Shown here: positions 14,462 to 22,544 of the stretch, piece by piece
Layout of the letters: each line of letters opens with the position of its first letter
Position numbering within the stretch: the first letter of the stretch is position 1
From: a virus
Length of the DNA stretch: 64,000 bases
Reading direction: 5' to 3' (one strand)
Virus record (IMG/VR): IMGVR_UViG_3300019135_000009
Coordinates: 62,001-126,000 of that record
Made by a program: the position numbers and the translations under genes
The notes under the pieces: generated by a model
The model's input: the letters and a program-made list of their open reading frames with translations, nothing else
Database searches by the model: none
Told to the model about the DNA's origin: nothing

Positions 14462-14490
14462 TTTAACCGCTCCTTATCTTTGGTAATTCC

Positions 14491-14522
14491 ATGTTACACC
14501 GATTCAAATCTTTTGTCAACAG
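14491..14522 (-). promoter_or_regulatory. Leftward promoter with degenerate palindromic operator
   Basis: TTGACA, 17 bases, TAACAT on the reverse strand; the palindrome is partly lost (AGTCTGTTGACAAAAGATT). Confidence 0.55.
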
Positions 14523-14547
14523 ACTAATAAAAATTTATTGTGATTTT

Positions 14548-14757
14548 CTACTTTTTAATAGCTTCATTTTCACTCTTGAAAATCCAGTCTTTAAAACCAT
14601 TTGTAAATTGCCATGTACCTATGAAATAATCAATATCAACACCGACATATACAAGAATTGTTTTGTCGTTATGTCTTTTTGCTCTTTCATAATCACTTAT
14701 ATGAAATAAAGCATTATCAGCTAACCACATAGGAGCGACACGTTTTTTCATTTTCAT
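14548..14757 (-). CDS. Unknown leftward early protein
   Basis: 69 residues from the ATG that follows GGAGGTCATAAAA. Alpha/beta pattern (ILVYVGVDIDYFIGTW). First gene of the leftward block, with a perfect palindromic operator upstream. Confidence 0.6.
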   Translation of the reverse strand: MKMKKRVAPMWLADNALFHISDYERAKRHNDKTILVYVGVDIDYFIGTWQFTNGFKDWIFKSENEAIKK

Positions 14758-14803
14758 TTTTATGACCTCCGTTATTTGATAATGTAAGGATATCACCAAA
14801 ATT

Positions 14804-14822
14804 AATCTGTTGTCAACAGATT
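14804..14822 (-). promoter_or_regulatory. Perfect 19-bp palindromic operator, first leftward promoter
   Basis: AATCTGTTGACAACAGATT on the reverse strand with TTGACA at its centre; the -10 (ATATCC) is weak. Confidence 0.7.
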
Positions 14823-14988
14823 AACGAAAAACTTTTCTTTCATTATATAGATGAGAAATAGACAAAACTAATATAAAAAGAGGGAGGGGCATAAGTAAAA
14901 AAGTGTAGAAATGAAATGTATGCGAGAGTGTTATAATAGGTATGTATAAATATTTCATTTTCAAAAACCCCTGTATTTACACTACTAC

Positions 14989-15105
14989 ATTAACAGCGAC
15001 CCTCGAAAGTTGCTAAAGCATATATATTAACAGCAACCCTAAATTATTGCCAAGCAAATATCATATATATTAACAGCGCACTCAAAAAGTTGCCAAAACA
15101 AAGTT
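14989..15105 (+). repeat. Tandem hairpin repeats, cluster 1 (three copies)
   Basis: Copies start at 14989, 15026 and 15069 with ATTAACAG, then a short stem-loop such as AGCGAC-loop-GTTGCT or GCAA-loop-TTGC, then an A-rich tail. Changes in one arm are often matched in the other, so pairing seems conserved. Confidence 0.65.
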
Positions 15106-15165
15106 GTGAATAGTTTTTAAAAGAGATTAACTTTGAAGAAGTGAAGGGGAGAAGTGAAGAAAAAT

Positions 15166-15215
15166 AAAAAAGAGTTCTATTATATTCGGTCACGACTCCG
15201 AAAAGAACTCTTTTT
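15166..15215. terminator. Long terminator hairpin
   Basis: AAAAAGAGTTCT / AGAACTCTTTTT outer stem with inner TTCGG/CCGAA; A-rich before and T-rich after, so it can work in both directions. Confidence 0.8.
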
Positions 15216-15406
15216 CGTTGGCAAATGTGCCAGAGTATGTTGCTTTCTATCCTCGTATTATTAATAATAACATATATAAAATATTTTGTCAATAATGTGT
15301 AATGAATAACACAATAATTTATTTATAGTTATATATGAAAATAATTACTGAGATAACGTGATATTTATATTGTATTTTACTCTTGTTAAATGGATTGAAT
15401 ATATAA

Positions 15407-15485
15407 ATTAACAGGCAGTCTATAAAGTTGCCAATGCAAAAGTTTATATATAAAATGACAGCGACCTTCAAAAGTTGCTAAAACA
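15407..15485 (+). repeat. Hairpin repeats, cluster 2 (two copies)
   Basis: Copies at 15407 (GGCA-loop-TGCC) and 15455 (AGCGAC-loop-GTTGCT), each after ATTAACAG or ATGACAG and before an A-rich tail, same orientation as cluster 1. Confidence 0.6.
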
Positions 15486-15843
15486 AAAATAAAATAGAAA
15501 AAGATTAAAGATTAAAATATAAGACAGAGATAGTATTTATTATATTCTAAAGGAATTACTATTTAGATGAGATATAAATTATATATAATGACTATAACAA
15601 ACTGAATATAGAAGAGTTGTATTTGAACTAATTTATAAATCCTTTGAAAACAGAATTTAAAAATGATATAATTACATTAGTTAATTGCAAGGAATAATGG
15701 ATTACTCTAAAATATTAAATATCTAATATCCAGATTAGAATTTTGTTTATCGCATCTAATATAAAAGGAACTATATAATTGATATATTAAATGCGATGTA
15801 GGTACAGATTATATTAAGATTTTATCAAGAGGAGGAATTACAT

Positions 15844-16137
15844 ATGGAAGAAATAAAACAATTAACGGCAGAACATGTTGAAGCGATGATAGAAGTTGGT
15901 GACGGAGCAACAATATGGGATTATGTTGATGCAAAATTATTAAGAGAAATTGGTAGATACGACAAAGACTTAATAGAATTTGTAGAGTTAGATGAACTAC
16001 GAAAAATTGATCCGAAAGTAGCTAAACTAACTGGCGCAGAGAGATTACCTTATTTCGGTGCTGTAATAACAGATAAAGGCTTTGAGTTTCTTGAAAATGA
16101 AGGAAAAGAAATATTCCTTGCAGGGAAAACAAAATAG
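15844..16137 (+). CDS. First rightward early protein
   Basis: 97 residues after a strong AAGAGGAGG ribosome site. Acidic, mixed alpha/beta (TIWDYVDAKLLREIG). First gene after the switch region, so likely among the earliest made. No family recognised. Confidence 0.65.
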   Translation: MEEIKQLTAEHVEAMIEVGDGATIWDYVDAKLLREIGRYDKDLIEFVELDELRKIDPKVAKLTGAERLPYFGAVITDKGFEFLENEGKEIFLAGKTK

Positions 16138-16343
16138 ACATTTTTAAATGGTCTCTATTGAGAATGTTTTAAACCCCTAATCACAGGATAAAATCAGTAT
16201 TTTATTAAGTATAAAGATGAGAGAAAAAATAGAGAAGTAGTATATAAATGTGGTTCGTAAAGCAGATTTTGACCATTTATTAGAGATCATACGTAGTGTA
16301 GAAATCAAATTAAAAATATACGACAGAAAAGAAAGGATTTTCG

Positions 16344-16367
16344 CCATGCCACCAAGCATGGTTTTTT
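16344..16367 (+). terminator. Rho-independent terminator
   Basis: CCATGC, six-base loop, GCATGG, then six T. Confidence 0.8.
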
Positions 16368-16443
16368 GCTTTATTTTAAACATTGATATCTAAGACAACA
16401 ATTAAATTCTCAGTTTAGCTACCAAAACTAGAGAGGTTTATAA

Positions 16444-16515
16444 TTTGCTATTTCTTGCACCCAAAACTGTTTAAAATCTAGGGAGAACTACTTCAAAAAG
16501 ATTTGACCCACCCCC
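16444..16515 (+). repeat. 71-base direct repeat, copy B
   Basis: Shares with 10663-10733 the TTTGCTATTTCTTGCACC start, an AAAATCTAG/AAAATCCAG middle and the AAAGATTTGACCCACCCCC end. Confidence 0.7.
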
Positions 16516-16562
16516 TATAAATAAATCAAAATAAATTGGTAAACCTCCTATTATTTTCTTTA

Positions 16563-16597
16563 AATCCGTTGACAATAGATTACACCAATGTTATAAT
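16563..16597 (+). promoter_or_regulatory. Early promoter with palindromic operator
   Basis: AATCCGTTGACAATAGATT with TTGACA, 17 bases, TATAAT. Confidence 0.8.
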
Positions 16598-16707
16598 AAA
16601 CATATATTATAAAAATAATTAAAAATGAAAATATATATAAATTCGTGCGGATAACAAACATACATAAAGTGGATTGATTTTAAGAACATAAAAGGAGAAT
16701 GATTAAC

Positions 16708-16899
16708 ATGAATGAAATTTTAGTAAGAAAGCATGTTAAAAAAATAATGAAATATGGAATCCCCAGAGAAATGGCGAAAGAAATTGTACTAACTGCATAT
16801 GAATCAGGAAAAGAAGAGAATATCGAGTTATACATTAATTATGCAATTGATTTAACATATGGGTTAGGATTCTCAAAGAAAGAAAAATATACTAGTTAA
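16708..16899 (+). CDS. Small basic helical protein
   Basis: 63 residues from the ATG ten bases after AAGGAG. Mostly helical (RKHVKKIMKYGIPREMAKEI). No family recognised; its promoter is directly upstream. Confidence 0.6.
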   Translation: MNEILVRKHVKKIMKYGIPREMAKEIVLTAYESGKEENIELYINYAIDLTYGLGFSKKEKYTS

Positions 16900-17222
16900 C
16901 AAACAATCTGTTGACAACCGATTATAATAAGGGTATAATATTAACATGATATAACTTAAAGATGATGATATAATAAATGGAACGAACAATTGATTGAGAA
17001 GTGTCATAATAATAGAATTGACTCAAAACGAAATAATAGTTAAGAAATTCATGTTTAATAAAATCATACCCACCCTCCATAATCTACATAGTACGGCCGA
17101 TGCTGTTAAATACTGCACATGGAACGGAGATTTTTAGTTACGTTTATAAAGGGGAAAGTTCATTAAGCGTCTGAATTTCGATACAGAGTTATCAAAGAAA
17201 TGAATGAGTAGGAGGAAACGGC
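16900..17222. other. Leader region before the gene at 17223
   Basis: 323 bases with a good promoter at its left end (16905-16939) and no convincing gene. A 28-codon frame from 17052 lacks a ribosome site. The promoter implies an unusually long leader or a small RNA. Confidence 0.5.
16905..16939 (+). promoter_or_regulatory. Early promoter with palindromic operator
   Basis: AATCTGTTGACAACCGATT with TTGACA, 17 bases, TATAAT. It begins six bases after the preceding stop. Confidence 0.8.
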
Positions 17223-17495
17223 ATGGAAGATAAAATTTTAAAGATGTTAACAACAATTTCAGAGGATATCAATGAAATTAAGGATATCAAAGGAGAAATT
17301 TCTGACGTTAAAAACGGCATTGCAGAATTAAAAGAAGGTCAGAAACAGATTATTAACGGAATAGGCGATTTCACGGAGAACATTGCAGAATATACAAAAG
17401 AGATTGATAATAGTCTTTCTGTTTTAAATGAGAGACTTTTTAAGGTTGAATCAAAAATGAAAAGAATTGAAAGTAATAGCGATCTAAAACAATAG
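17223..17495 (+). CDS. Coiled-coil early protein
   Basis: 90 residues after TAGGAGGAAAC. Heptad-like I/L spacing through nearly the whole length (INEIKDIKGEISDVKNGIAE); likely an oligomeric coiled coil. Role unknown. Confidence 0.65.
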   Translation: MEDKILKMLTTISEDINEIKDIKGEISDVKNGIAELKEGQKQIINGIGDFTENIAEYTKEIDNSLSVLNERLFKVESKMKRIESNSDLKQ

Positions 17496-17510
17496 AGGGG
17501 TGGATATTTA

Positions 17511-17765
17511 ATGGCTAAAGAAAAATTAGGCAATCTAGGTGAGATAGAGACGTTACAACGGATATTAGCGATAAGAAAGACTGACTGTGCTGTAAAAGAA
17601 AAACCCATCACTCTTTCAGAAGAAGAGTTAGATAGAATAGAAGATGTTTTGCAGGATTTTAGTTATGTATTAAGAAATTTGAGTATGTATGAACATACGC
17701 TGAAAAGTGAAAACTTTGGCGCATTAGTCGATATAATTAAAGAAATGAAAAATAAAGGTTACTGA
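17511..17765 (+). CDS. Small helical early protein
   Basis: 84 residues, AGGGGTGG ribosome site, 15 bases after the coiled-coil gene. Predicted all-helical with an acidic central part. Unknown. Confidence 0.6.
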   Translation: MAKEKLGNLGEIETLQRILAIRKTDCAVKEKPITLSEEELDRIEDVLQDFSYVLRNLSMYEHTLKSENFGALVDIIKEMKNKGY

Positions 17766-17808
17766 TATGACTTTGCTATAACGAGTTATAAATAAAGGAG
17801 AGATATAC

Positions 17809-18036
17809 ATGCAGAATGAACTGTTTAATTTAGCAAGGAATACAAGAGATTTATTTAACGATCTTGTCAATAGAGGATTTCATGATCCAGAGTTATATGA
17901 CAAGGTTATAGATACTAAAGATAAGCACTTTAAAGAAGTTGATCCGAATGGGGAGTATGGCTTTGAAGCGTGTTGCTTTAAAATAGGATACGACCAAACT
18001 TTGAAACTTTACAATGAATTAGATAGTCTTAATTAA
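17809..18036 (+). CDS. Small early protein
   Basis: 75 residues, AAAGGAGAG ribosome site. Helical, with FEACCFKIGY near residue 55. Ends at a strong terminator. Unknown. Confidence 0.6.
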   Translation: MQNELFNLARNTRDLFNDLVNRGFHDPELYDKVIDTKDKHFKEVDPNGEYGFEACCFKIGYDQTLKLYNELDSLN

Positions 18037-18068
18037 AAAAAGAGGAGATATCACCTCTTTTTTTAATT
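18031..18068. terminator. Strong terminator
   Basis: Perfect 15-bp stem AATTAAAAAAAGAGG / CCTCTTTTTTTAATT with an eight-base loop; symmetrical and so bidirectional. Confidence 0.85.
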
Positions 18069-18075
18069 AATCAAT

Positions 18076-18110
18076 AATCTGTTGACAAAAGATTATTAAA
18101 ATGATATACT
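18076..18110 (+). promoter_or_regulatory. Early promoter with palindromic operator
   Basis: AATCTGTTGACAAAAGATT with TTGACA, 17 bases, TATACT. Confidence 0.8.
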
Positions 18111-18170
18111 TAATATATAAGGTAAAGAAACCGATTATAAAAGTAGATGATTCGAAAGGAGAACTATGAA

Positions 18171-18452
18171 ATGGCAAAAGCTATTAAATTTATGACTCAA
18201 GAAGAAAAATTCGAGAAATGTTTAAATGAAGCATGGGGACTACATATAGATGAGTTCGCACCAGAACTAGACAACCTTGAAGACAAAACGATTTCTAGTA
18301 TATTGTTTAAAGTTTTATCTGAACGTGATTTAGCTACCGAAGGTCATACAGACGTTTCTTCAAGACACATCAATAAGGTAGATAGATTTCTTTCTAAATG
18401 GAAGAAACACATTGAGAGAGATGATGAAAAGGCAATGTATGAGATGTTTTAA
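18171..18452 (+). CDS. Small early protein
   Basis: 93 residues from the ATG nine bases after AAAGGAG; an upstream ATG at 18147 precedes that site and is unlikely. Helical, charged. Unknown. Confidence 0.6.
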   Translation: MAKAIKFMTQEEKFEKCLNEAWGLHIDEFAPELDNLEDKTISSILFKVLSERDLATEGHTDVSSRHINKVDRFLSKWKKHIERDDEKAMYEMF

Positions 18453-18534
18453 AATTTATTAGAAAAGGAGAATGGGGGATGAAAAACTCAAAAACCATTT
18501 AAATTTAAGGTCGGGAAAGAAGTTACACGGATAT

Positions 18535-18569
18535 AATCTGTTGACAACAGATTACAAAAGTGGTATTAT
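18535..18569 (+). promoter_or_regulatory. Early promoter with perfect palindromic operator
   Basis: AATCTGTTGACAACAGATT, TTGACA, 17 bases, TATTAT. A clear example of the 19-bp palindrome. Confidence 0.85.
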
Positions 18570-18616
18570 TAATATATAAGATAAGCGATAAATGAAAGCC
18601 GAATGGAGAGATTATA

Positions 18617-18835
18617 ATGAGCGGATCACTTGGAATAACTATCAATGACGTGAAAGATGTATACACATTAACTAATGAATGTAACTGTTGCCAACAGAGT
18701 GAAATTACAGATGAAGATAGAGTTTTTGAAGTTCTGTTTCATATGGGAAGTATGGATCGGTCAATAATTTTGTGTGAAACACACCTTAAAGAACTAACAA
18801 ATAAAGCCTCACAGATCATAAGCATAGCCAAATAA
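18617..18835 (+). CDS. Small cysteine/histidine protein, possible zinc site
   Basis: 72 residues, GGAGAG ribosome site. C-N-C-C near residue 22 and C-E-T-H near residue 55 could bind one zinc, as in many small phage zinc proteins. Unknown role. Confidence 0.6.
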   Translation: MSGSLGITINDVKDVYTLTNECNCCQQSEITDEDRVFEVLFHMGSMDRSIILCETHLKELTNKASQIISIAK

Positions 18836-18871
18836 TTGCAAATAGGAGCTTTTATTAAAAGGAGTGATAAA

Positions 18872-19351
18872 ATGTTAAAGTTCGCAGAAAAGGTGAGGTT
18901 GATCAGTGGAAACTACATTGGATACATAGTTGAAAAAGATAATAAAAACCCAGGTCATTATTGGGTTCTTTTAGAGGAATTTAATGATGTTACATCTTGT
19001 TATACAGGTGAGTTAACTTCTTTAGGGTATGATAAAAGTTATGATCGATTCGTTAATGATTATTTGATAAACAAGAAGCAGAATGAAGATAAAAGGATTC
19101 TCAAATCCAAAAGTATTGTAAGCTTCAAGGATAAAATGGGAAATTCTCATACAGTGTATGTCGCAGAAACAATCGACAGCGTAGGATATGGATACATTTT
19201 AAAAAAGAACTTAAAAATTAATTACAGAAGAAAAACAATAACTCCTACCAGTAATTACACCATTCGTATTGATAGCAATAAAGTCAAGGGCATAAAGATA
19301 ATTAAAGAAAATGTTGATGAAGAAGAAGTGAAGGAGTATTTGTCAAAATAG
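18872..19351 (+). CDS. SH3-like early protein
   Basis: 159 residues from the ATG after AAAAGGAGTG. The first 50 residues (KVRLISGNYIGYIVEKDNK then HYWVLLEE) resemble a small beta barrel of KOW/SH3 type. Lysine-rich after that. No firm family. Confidence 0.6.
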   Translation: MLKFAEKVRLISGNYIGYIVEKDNKNPGHYWVLLEEFNDVTSCYTGELTSLGYDKSYDRFVNDYLINKKQNEDKRILKSKSIVSFKDKMGNSHTVYVAETIDSVGYGYILKKNLKINYRRKTITPTSNYTIRIDSNKVKGIKIIKENVDEEEVKEYLSK

Positions 19352-19393
19352 AAAATTCTAATTTTATCAAACTTAAAAATGGAGGTAAAGAAA

Positions 19394-19651
19394 ATGAATA
19401 ATGAAGAAACATTTCTAAAAATCGTTGATATTGTAAAAAGAGCAGAAGAAAAGAATCTATTAATGTTCGACAGAATGTCCTTAATTATGGATTTGGAATG
19501 TGCCAATGAAGAGTTTAATCTAAGGCTCGAAGACCTATTGAATGCAGATGATTTCAATTTTGCTCATGATATAGTTGGTATTCAAAATAACCTTAATAGA
19601 GAAGAAAGAAAAATGGGAAGCCAATTTGTGCCACGTTTTGCAAGTTATTAA
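19394..19651 (+). CDS. Small helical early protein
   Basis: 85 residues from the ATG after GGAGGTAAAGAAA (the ATG at 19379 is part of that site). Predicted helical. Unknown. Confidence 0.6.
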   Translation: MNNEETFLKIVDIVKRAEEKNLLMFDRMSLIMDLECANEEFNLRLEDLLNADDFNFAHDIVGIQNNLNREERKMGSQFVPRFASY

Positions 19652-19686
19652 TAAAATGTTGATTTAGCTAGTGGAGGATATCACAT

Positions 19687-19807
19687 ATGTATACACAAGT
19701 AAGATTATTGCATGAAGCGCTAGTTGCAAAAAGATTATTTAAACAAGGGCTATAAAGTAGAGATTACACCTTTTAGCGATGGATATGAGGTAAGATCGTA
19801 TAAATAA
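19687..19807 (+). pseudogene. Frameshifted small gene
   Basis: A good ribosome site (GGAGGATATCACAT) and ATG start a frame that stops at 19755 after 22 residues. Another frame overlaps it near the A run at 19728-19732 and continues KDYLNKGYKVEITPFSDGYE to a stop at 19807. Together they read as one protein of about 40 residues with a frameshift. Sequencing error or programmed slippage at the A run are alternatives. Confidence 0.4.
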
Positions 19808-19830
19808 AATGTTCAGAAAGAGGAGACATT

Positions 19831-20019
19831 ATGCTTAAATATCGTACACGACATGGTGTTGTGTCGGTTCAAATTGGTAAGCAAAATTTTGAAAACATGA
19901 CAGTTGAGGTAAATGAAAAAGATGGGAATAAATTGACTTGTGATATGTTTCATGAAGACGATGATGATATTGGATTTGTATATAAAGATGAATCGATTTA
20001 TTTTCATCACACAATATAA
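19831..20019 (+). CDS. Small early protein
   Basis: 62 residues, AAAGAGGAG ribosome site. Beta-rich with an acidic run (HEDDDDIG). Unknown. Confidence 0.6.
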   Translation: MLKYRTRHGVVSVQIGKQNFENMTVEVNEKDGNKLTCDMFHEDDDDIGFVYKDESIYFHHTI

Positions 20020-20052
20020 AGCGCTGATCTCATGTGAAGGGAAATGATAGTT

Positions 20053-20205
20053 ATGAAAATCGATAAAGAAACGAAAGAGAAAATATTGGAATTATACAGG
20101 AGTGCGGAGGTTTCTGATAACAAGTTTGGAATACAATTTGGTATCGAAGAAATGTTAGATATCTTAGGAATTGAAGTGGATGAGATTAAAAACTATTATA
20201 AGTAA
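20053..20205 (+). CDS. 50-residue helical protein, possible HTH
   Basis: ATG after AAGGGAAATG. Charged N-terminal helix then FGIEEMLDILGIEVDEIKNY, which could be one half of a helix-turn-helix. Ends before a long inverted repeat. Confidence 0.5.
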   Translation: MKIDKETKEKILELYRSAEVSDNKFGIQFGIEEMLDILGIEVDEIKNYYK

Positions 20206-20235
20206 TTATCAATTTTTATACTTTGAGAAGATGAC

Positions 20236-20281
20236 AATATGTTACTATATCATGATGGGAATCGTGACATAGTAACATATT
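20236..20281. terminator. 20-bp inverted repeat, terminator-like
   Basis: AATATGTTACTATATCATGA pairs with TCGTGACATAGTAACATATT with two mismatched or wobble positions and a six-base loop, followed by a T-rich stretch. Confidence 0.65.
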
Positions 20282-20290
20282 TATTTTTAT

Positions 20291-20325
20291 AATCTGTTGA
20301 CAACAGATTTAACGTATGCTATATT
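20291..20325 (+). promoter_or_regulatory. Early promoter with perfect palindromic operator
   Basis: AATCTGTTGACAACAGATT, TTGACA, 17 bases, TATATT. Confidence 0.8.
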
Positions 20326-20357
20326 TAATATATAAGATAAAAGGATAAGGGGTTAAC

Positions 20358-20696
20358 ATGAATAAACAAATAAATGATATGATCGTTAATGAAGTTATAG
20401 AAAATGGTGGCAGATTAACAGAAAATGTTCACCACGCTCTATACCTCTTGACTGACGGCAGAATGATTGACGGGGCGTTTGAAGAAGGTTGTGGTAGGAC
20501 GGAAGACCACACAATGATCGAAGTTGTTTTAGGAGATAGATATGCAAAAGATTTTTGGGAAAGAGTTCATTTTGAGTTGGGGTTAGTAAGATTAACTCCA
20601 GAAACAAAAATTGCACTTATAAATAAAGGGCAAGAGTTGACAGAAATTCAAAGGGAAATCATATTAAAATCAGAGTATAATATAGAAGAATATTAA
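20358..20696 (+). CDS. Unknown early protein
   Basis: 112 residues, GGATAAGGGG ribosome site. Contains HHALYLLTDGRMIDGAFEEG and a acidic/aromatic middle; looks like a single alpha/beta domain. No family recognised. Confidence 0.65.
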   Translation: MNKQINDMIVNEVIENGGRLTENVHHALYLLTDGRMIDGAFEEGCGRTEDHTMIEVVLGDRYAKDFWERVHFELGLVRLTPETKIALINKGQELTEIQREIILKSEYNIEEY

Positions 20697-20750
20697 TCTA
20701 AAACAACTTGGGTTGGTGTTTTAATATAAGTTAACAAGGAGGGAATAATT

Positions 20751-20981
20751 ATGAAAAGATATGTTGTGAAAATGAGCGACAATAAATTTGCGAAATGGAT
20801 TCAATGGACAGCAGGAGTTGTCCCATCAATAAGAGAAGATGTATTCGATAAAGCTTTTATTATAAGTGATGATTATCTAAACTATGTGATTGAAGGGGTG
20901 CAACAAACTAGAAAAGAATTAATTCATGAACATTATCCAACTGCCGAAATAGTTCCTGTTAAAGTAACACTTGAGGTGTAA
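20751..20981 (+). CDS. Small early protein
   Basis: 76 residues after AAGGAGGG. Mixed alpha/beta. Unknown. Confidence 0.6.
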   Translation: MKRYVVKMSDNKFAKWIQWTAGVVPSIREDVFDKAFIISDDYLNYVIEGVQQTRKELIHEHYPTAEIVPVKVTLEV

Positions 20982-21014
20982 CACTATTTTATAGGAAAGG
21001 AGTTAGGAGGTTTT

Positions 21015-21311
21015 ATGAATCTTACTTCTTATACAGTATATATGGATCGCATTCATGATGAATTAGAGCCACAAGAAATACTGGTATCTAAGTCTCTATA
21101 TAGCGCGGTAATGTATGCAACAAATGCTTATAATGCAACAATAGATAATAAAGAAATGTTTGATATATTCATTATTCAAACAACTGTTACAGGTGGTCAG
21201 TATTCTGGATTTAAAGTTAAATATAATTGTTATGATTATGATGGAACAGAATGCGGAGAAGTTATGATGAGCGAATTATTAAAGCGGCGCAGGACAAATT
21301 GTTTAAGATAA
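21015..21311 (+). CDS. Small early protein
   Basis: 98 residues; ribosome site GGAGTTAGGAGG. Beta-rich, many tyrosines, ends in a basic KRRRTN run. Unknown. Confidence 0.6.
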   Translation: MNLTSYTVYMDRIHDELEPQEILVSKSLYSAVMYATNAYNATIDNKEMFDIFIIQTTVTGGQYSGFKVKYNCYDYDGTECGEVMMSELLKRRRTNCLR

Positions 21312-21362
21312 TTTCAAGAGTTGTTTGGAAACAAGATCATACAAGAGAGGATTTGAAATGGT

Positions 21363-21584
21363 ATGGAGGAGTTGTTGTTAAACTTTAAAGAAGAACTTGA
21401 TTTTATAAAAAAGTACGCAAAAGCAAATAAACCAGAAAAGAAACTGATGCTGTCAAACCTTTTAAATGTAATGGTCTCCACTTTTAACATTCCGCCTACA
21501 TATGACAGAAAGTATGCCAATGAAAATAAGGAAGTTATAAACGTCTTTGAATCAATCATAAATGAAATCAAAAAGCTAGATTAG
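21363..21584 (+). CDS. Small helical protein
   Basis: 73 residues, GAGAGGATTT ribosome site 10-15 bases upstream. All-helical and charged. Unknown. Confidence 0.55.
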   Translation: MEELLLNFKEELDFIKKYAKANKPEKKLMLSNLLNVMVSTFNIPPTYDRKYANENKEVINVFESIINEIKKLD

Positions 21585-21613
21585 CATATGAAAGCTATGG
21601 GAGGATTAAAATA

Positions 21614-22183
21614 ATGAAAAGAGTGTCAAATGAGGAATTACCCTCTTTCGACATCAAGAAAGCAATTTTAAAGCATAAGAAATGGATAGTTGGAGTCGTT
21701 GGTGTCTTAATCATTTGGTATATCTTCTTTGGTAGAAATTCAGGATTGACTCAAGAGCAATTTGAAAATAAACTAAGTGATTTGTCTGATGGGATGATTC
21801 AAGTCACAAATCCCAAAATTGAAAAGCTGAGTGATGAAGGATTCTTATATATGGCCGATTGGAATGGCTTTACAGTAACTGCAAAGGTAGATAAGAAAAA
21901 TAACTTTATATTACCTTATGGCGTTTTGGCTCCTCAATCTGGCAGATTAAATGAGATTGCATTAGGTCAATATCAAGAATTAATAAAGACTTTAAGTGGT
22001 GTTGCAGATTCAAAACTCTCAGGAGATGAGAGGGATCATCTTGTTTTAAATGATCTGAATTTTAGCAACTGGATAATAAATGGCGGGAACGCCTCTATTT
22101 CAAAAAATGGATTAAAATATACTTTATCGGGTGGCGGTGAACCACAGCGTATATCAACTTTTATAATTGAAGAGAAAAAATAA
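21614..22183 (+). CDS. Single-pass membrane protein with extracellular domain
   Basis: 189 residues. Cytoplasmic N-terminus with basic residues, membrane helix at about 29-46 (WIVGVVGVLIIWYIFFG), then a 140-residue outer domain. The following gene is a lipoprotein and another membrane-anchored protein of similar plan is at 25863, so an envelope role (for example superinfection exclusion) is possible. Confidence 0.65.
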   Translation: MKRVSNEELPSFDIKKAILKHKKWIVGVVGVLIIWYIFFGRNSGLTQEQFENKLSDLSDGMIQVTNPKIEKLSDEGFLYMADWNGFTVTAKVDKKNNFILPYGVLAPQSGRLNEIALGQYQELIKTLSGVADSKLSGDERDHLVLNDLNFSNWIINGGNASISKNGLKYTLSGGGEPQRISTFIIEEKK

Positions 22184-22207
22184 TATTGCCTTTAGGAGAA
22201 TTAAAAA

Positions 22208-22474
22208 ATGAAAAAAATCTTGACTATTGTGGTGTTATCATTATGTCTATTATCGGCTTGCCAAAGTCAGTCTGTAAATGAAACCAAAATAGAATCAAAT
22301 AAACAAGGTCTCGTACAAGTGATGACTGATGTTGAAAAGACTAATTTAAATAATGTTCTACAAGATTTGCATAAGAAGGGTGTGAAAATCATCGATATAA
22401 AATTATCAGATGCAAAAGATACAACAGGCTACGTTCGAACCGTTTATACAATTATTTATGAGGAGAAATCATAA
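22208..22474 (+). CDS. Small lipoprotein
   Basis: 88 residues. Signal peptide ending in a lipobox (LLSACQ, cysteine at 18), then a 70-residue acidic domain. AGGAG ribosome site. Attached outside the membrane after lipidation; phage lipoproteins often block superinfection, which here is inference. Confidence 0.7.
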   Translation: MKKILTIVVLSLCLLSACQSQSVNETKIESNKQGLVQVMTDVEKTNLNNVLQDLHKKGVKIIDIKLSDAKDTTGYVRTVYTIIYEEKS

Positions 22475-22544
22475 GGTTGATATCATAAATATTAATAAAA
22501 GGTTGATTTTCTACAAATATTAAAAATAGAAGGGGTTGGTCATA

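Larger units (their letters stand above)
14940..15216 (+). ncRNA. Candidate repeat-containing small RNA
   Basis: A TGTTATAAT extended -10 box ends near 14935; the next strong signal is the terminator at 15166-15215. The 250-280 nt between contain three tandem repeats that each fold into a small hairpin and no usable ORF. This matches a non-coding transcript, but its expression is inferred. Confidence 0.4.
14823..15843. other. Divergent AT-rich switch region without genes
   Basis: About 1 kb between the first leftward and the first rightward gene. It contains an extended -10 promoter near 14930, five hairpin-forming repeats in two clusters, a strong terminator at 15166-15215 and a very AT-rich tract (15216-15840). 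Layout and repeats would suit a replication origin or a regulatory RNA locus; neither is shown. Confidence 0.55.
16138..16707. other. 570-base region without a convincing gene
   Basis: Holds a terminator (16344-16367), copy B of the 71-base repeat (16444-16515) and a palindrome-type promoter (16563-16597). A 47-codon frame from GTG 16250 runs through the terminator and is not accepted. Confidence 0.6.

Noticed and set aside
14940-15216. Type III antitoxin RNA (ToxI-like tandem repeats before a terminator)
   Set aside because: Repeat length is near that of ToxI, but no ToxN-like gene follows and the repeats are irregular and spread over two clusters.
14989-15485. CRISPR array
   Set aside because: Units are imperfect, spacing is uneven, no cas genes are near and the between-repeat sequence is AT-rich and alike.
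16250-16393. 47-codon frame from GTG
   Set aside because: Weak ribosome site and it runs straight through a clear terminator hairpin.
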